DNA from: Bythopirellula goksoeyrii
Lineage (GTDB): Bacteria; Planctomycetota; Planctomycetia; Pirellulales; Lacipirellulaceae
Assembly: GCF_008065115.1 (NCBI RefSeq)
Contig: NZ_CP042913.1
Coordinates: forward strand, 6,149,257 to 6,213,256
Reading direction: 5' to 3'
Length of the DNA stretch: 64,000 bases
Translations under genes and position numbers: made by a program
Notes under the pieces: model-generated
Told to the model about the DNA's origin: nothing
Database searches by the model: none
What the model saw: only the letters and a program-made list of their open reading frames with translations
Shown here: in pieces, positions 62,409 through 64,000 of the stretch
Numbering within the stretch: position 1 is the stretch's first letter
Layout: the number at the start of each line of letters is the position of its first letter

Positions 62409-63263
62409 TCACCGCGCTGCCAGTTCCAACGCCTTCAGTACCTGCACGGCAGTCTGTTCGATGGTCAACTGTGTCACGTCGATCAAGGGGTAGCCTCGTC
62501 GCTGGCACTCCTGCTCAAACTCGATTACTTCCCGAATCACGCTCTGCAGGTCGTCGTAGTCGGTGCCGGGAGAACCGGCATGTTTCATCCGTTCCACACG
62601 AATCTCATGGAGCCGCTTGGGCTGCATCGTGAAGGCGACGATCTTATTCTTGCCAAGTCGTGTAAGCTCTGCGGGAAAACCTGTCACCGGCGAAATCGAC
62701 ACATTGGCTACCTTGAAACCACGCGAACCTAAGTACAACGTCGTGGGACTCTTGCTCACACGGCTCAAGCCTACGATCACGATGTCCGCTTGTTGTAGTG
62801 TCGCGGCACCCAGACCGTCGTCGTGTTCCATCGCGAATTCCATCGCCTCGATCCGCTTCTGATAGGTGGCATCCAACTTGTGCAGTTGCGAAAGATCATT
62901 GTCCGCCAATTGTCCGACGCAGTCTGCCATGAAATCAAACAAGGGACCGGTCGCGTCGAAATGGGGCACGTGCTGCCGCACACAATACGACCGCACGAAT
63001 TGCTTGGAACTCGCATCGGGGAGCCCATGAATTACAATTGCACGTGGCCCCATGATCCCATGCAGGACGTGTTCGAGCTTTTCGTGTGTATCCGCCAAAG
63101 GGTGCGATAGAATCTCGAAATCAATCCCCGAGAACTGTGTTTCAGCAACCGAGGCAAGGCGAAACAGCAGATCACCCGTAGAGCCCGAAATCAAGTGGAT
63201 CGTATAGGACTCGTTGGGCTTCTCAGGCTCGCGATCAGAGGCAGCTTGTCGTTTTTTTCCCAT
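62409..63263 (-). CDS. ppsR: Pyruvate,phosphate dikinase/PEP synthase regulatory kinase-phosphatase (DUF299)
   Basis: 284 residues from the ATG at MGKKRQAA; the longer frame runs into the REPIN. 'IHLISGSTGDLLFRLASVAETQF' in pieces, the P-loop-like 'VIVGLSRVSKSPTTLYLGSRGFKVANV' in pieces and 'GFPAELTRLGKNKIVAFTMQPKRLHEIR' in pieces are the DUF299 family signature. It phosphorylates and dephosphorylates a Thr on PPDK or PEP synthase using ADP and Pi, so it tunes pyruvate-PEP flow. Its link to the pyruvate dehydrogenase operon at 30 kb is metabolic only. Confidence 0.9.
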   Translation of the reverse strand: MGKKRQAASDREPEKPNESYTIHLISGSTGDLLFRLASVAETQFSGIDFEILSHPLADTHEKLEHVLHGIMGPRAIVIHGLPDASSKQFVRSYCVRQHVPHFDATGPLFDFMADCVGQLADNDLSQLHKLDATYQKRIEAMEFAMEHDDGLGAATLQQADIVIVGLSRVSKSPTTLYLGSRGFKVANVSISPVTGFPAELTRLGKNKIVAFTMQPKRLHEIRVERMKHAGSPGTDYDDLQSVIREVIEFEQECQRRGYPLIDVTQLTIEQTAVQVLKALELAAR

Positions 63264-63284
63264 ACTTCCGTTGTAACAGACAGA

Positions 63285-63370
63285 TAGGCCGGAACAAGCC
63301 GTGCGCAGTTCCGGCAAGACATCGTCACACGCAAAACGATGCCGGAACTAGCGTTGCTCGTTCCGGCCTA
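63285..63370. repeat. REPIN-like palindrome, copy 2
   Basis: 86 bases with the same ends (TAGGCCGGAAC, GTTCCGGCCTA) and same first 31 bases as copy 1 at 58882; the centre differs. Both halves are hairpins (GCCGGAAC...GTTCCGGC twice). It lies between the ppsR start and the end of the serine-hydrolase gene, 11 bases after the latter's stop. Confidence 0.85.
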
Positions 63371-63380
63371 CAACTATCGT

Positions 63381-64000
63381 TTATTTCCCTTCGACAATCG
63401 CATCGTACACCAGTGGGTTCGCTACGACGAATGTGCTGTCCCTGTAGGGCAAACTCTGTTCGAGGGTAACCACGGTGAATTCTTCGCGCGGGTTTGCCCA
63501 ATACTGGGTACTCGCCATTCCGCCCCAGCCGTACTCGCCAAGCAGACGTCGATCTTCCGCAGGGATCGGCTTACACACCACACGGAAGCCCAGGCCGAAA
63601 CCTGCGCCAGGATCATCGGCCCAGCCGGTCTTGTCGTCGAGTTGATTGTGTGTCATGAGCGCTACGGTCTCCGGTTTGAGAAATCGCTTTCCGCCTGCCT
63701 CGCCACCGGCAGCGATCATGTTGAAGAACCGCCAATAGTCGGAGGCCGTGGAAACAAGCCCCCCGCCACCCGACAAGAATGTTGCCGGCCGCGCATACCG
63801 ACTCGTCGCGGGGTCATCTTCCACGGTCCACTTGCCCTCTTTCTGCTCATAGCAAACGGCGAACCGATCGAGCTTTTCAGGGGGAACTTGAAACGCCGTA
63901 TCAACCATCCCGAGTGGCTCAAAGATCCGCTCGCTTAAGAATGCATCAAGCGGCTTGCCCGATACCCGCTCCACGACCGCACCCAACACGTCGGTCGAAG
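63381..64000 (-). CDS. Serine hydrolase, class C beta-lactamase-like (partial, N-terminus off the right edge)
   Basis: The frame is open to the window edge. Visible from the edge: 'STDVLGAVVERVSGKPLDAFLSERIFEPLGMVDTAF' in pieces, 'FLSGGGGLVSTASDYWRFFNMI', 'KPETVALMTHNQ' and 'YGWGGMASTQYWANPREEFTVV' in pieces. These are the middle and C-terminal blocks of beta-lactamase/transpeptidase-like serine hydrolases (EstB type). The catalytic SxxK lies beyond the edge. Cell-surface or periplasmic hydrolase, substrate unknown. Confidence 0.85.
   Translation of the reverse strand, partial: STDVLGAVVERVSGKPLDAFLSERIFEPLGMVDTAFQVPPEKLDRFAVCYEQKEGKWTVEDDPATSRYARPATFLSGGGGLVSTASDYWRFFNMIAAGGEAGGKRFLKPETVALMTHNQLDDKTGWADDPGAGFGLGFRVVCKPIPAEDRRLLGEYGWGGMASTQYWANPREEFTVVTLEQSLPYRDSTFVVANPLVYDAIVEGK

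Noticed and set aside
63264-63317. N-terminal extension of the ppsR product
   Set aside because: The same REPIN sequence read in frame; the ATG at 63263 fits the family.
1-64000. CRISPR arrays and tRNA/rRNA genes
   Set aside because: No regularly spaced identical repeats of 23-40 bases and no cloverleaf or rRNA-like stretch were found on reading both strands; a covariance-model search would be the decisive test.

Overview
The window looks like chromosome of a planctomycete, most probably a Pirellulales/Lacipirellulaceae-type organism. This is inferred from the gene families; no rRNA or other marker gene is present. The signs are repeated secreted proteins ending in a dockerin-like Asp/Gly stretch plus a PEP-CTERM anchor, twin-arginine Gfo/Idh/MocA oxidoreductases, a planctomycete-type cytochrome c domain joined to a SUMF1 domain, a membrane Ser/Thr kinase with an outward sensor, and a type III glutamine synthetase. 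No tRNA, rRNA, CRISPR or replication origin was seen.

Layout. 1-4 kb: partial Ycf48-like beta-propeller gene, HDOD signalling protein, M50 membrane metalloprotease. 4.2-6.6 kb: AT-richer run of four unrecognised or weakly recognised small genes, one resembling an acyl-carrier-like DUF1493 protein. 6.8-7.5 kb: membrane protein plus Xre regulator behind a sigma70-like promoter with repeats. 7.5-11.5 kb: divergent secreted glycosidase-like and esterase genes. 11.5-16.8 kb: K+ channel, glutamine synthetase III with a hairpin-rich leader, CNNM/CorC-like transporter. 16.8-23 kb: oxidoreductase, VOC, MGMT-like, DJ-1/PfpI, DUF6607-like, zinc-ribbon and AraC genes. 23.3-29 kb: PEP-CTERM proteins, one an apparent fusion of two, then an aldo/keto reductase and a decayed PEP-CTERM gene. 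29-35 kb: complete pyruvate dehydrogenase operon (lpd-aceE-aceF). 35-44 kb: a gene split by an in-frame TGA, GNAT, a toxin-first HigBA-type module, SRPBCC, SUMF1, oxidoreductase, HAD and HEAT-like genes. 44-49 kb: RND efflux pump and adaptor. 49-55 kb: ion channel, PEP-CTERM protein, complete group II intron with its maturase, sensor kinase. 55-60 kb: SMR transporter, Xre regulator, an S23 four-helix-bundle cassette, and an isolated phage head module (small gene, protease, DUF2190, capsid, small gene). 60-64 kb: PEP-CTERM lipase-like protein, beta-barrel protein, PEP synthase/PPDK regulatory kinase-phosphatase, partial serine hydrolase.

The most unusual structure is non-coding. The S23 gene lies between inverted arrays of 7-bp units, and very similar heptamer arrays, paired or solo but without an S23 gene, occur elsewhere in the window. 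Two near-identical REPIN-like palindromes, one 38-bp-arm palindrome and several other inverted repeats sit in the junctions of the 55-64 kb region. Together these suggest a segment shaped by small mobile elements and phage decay.
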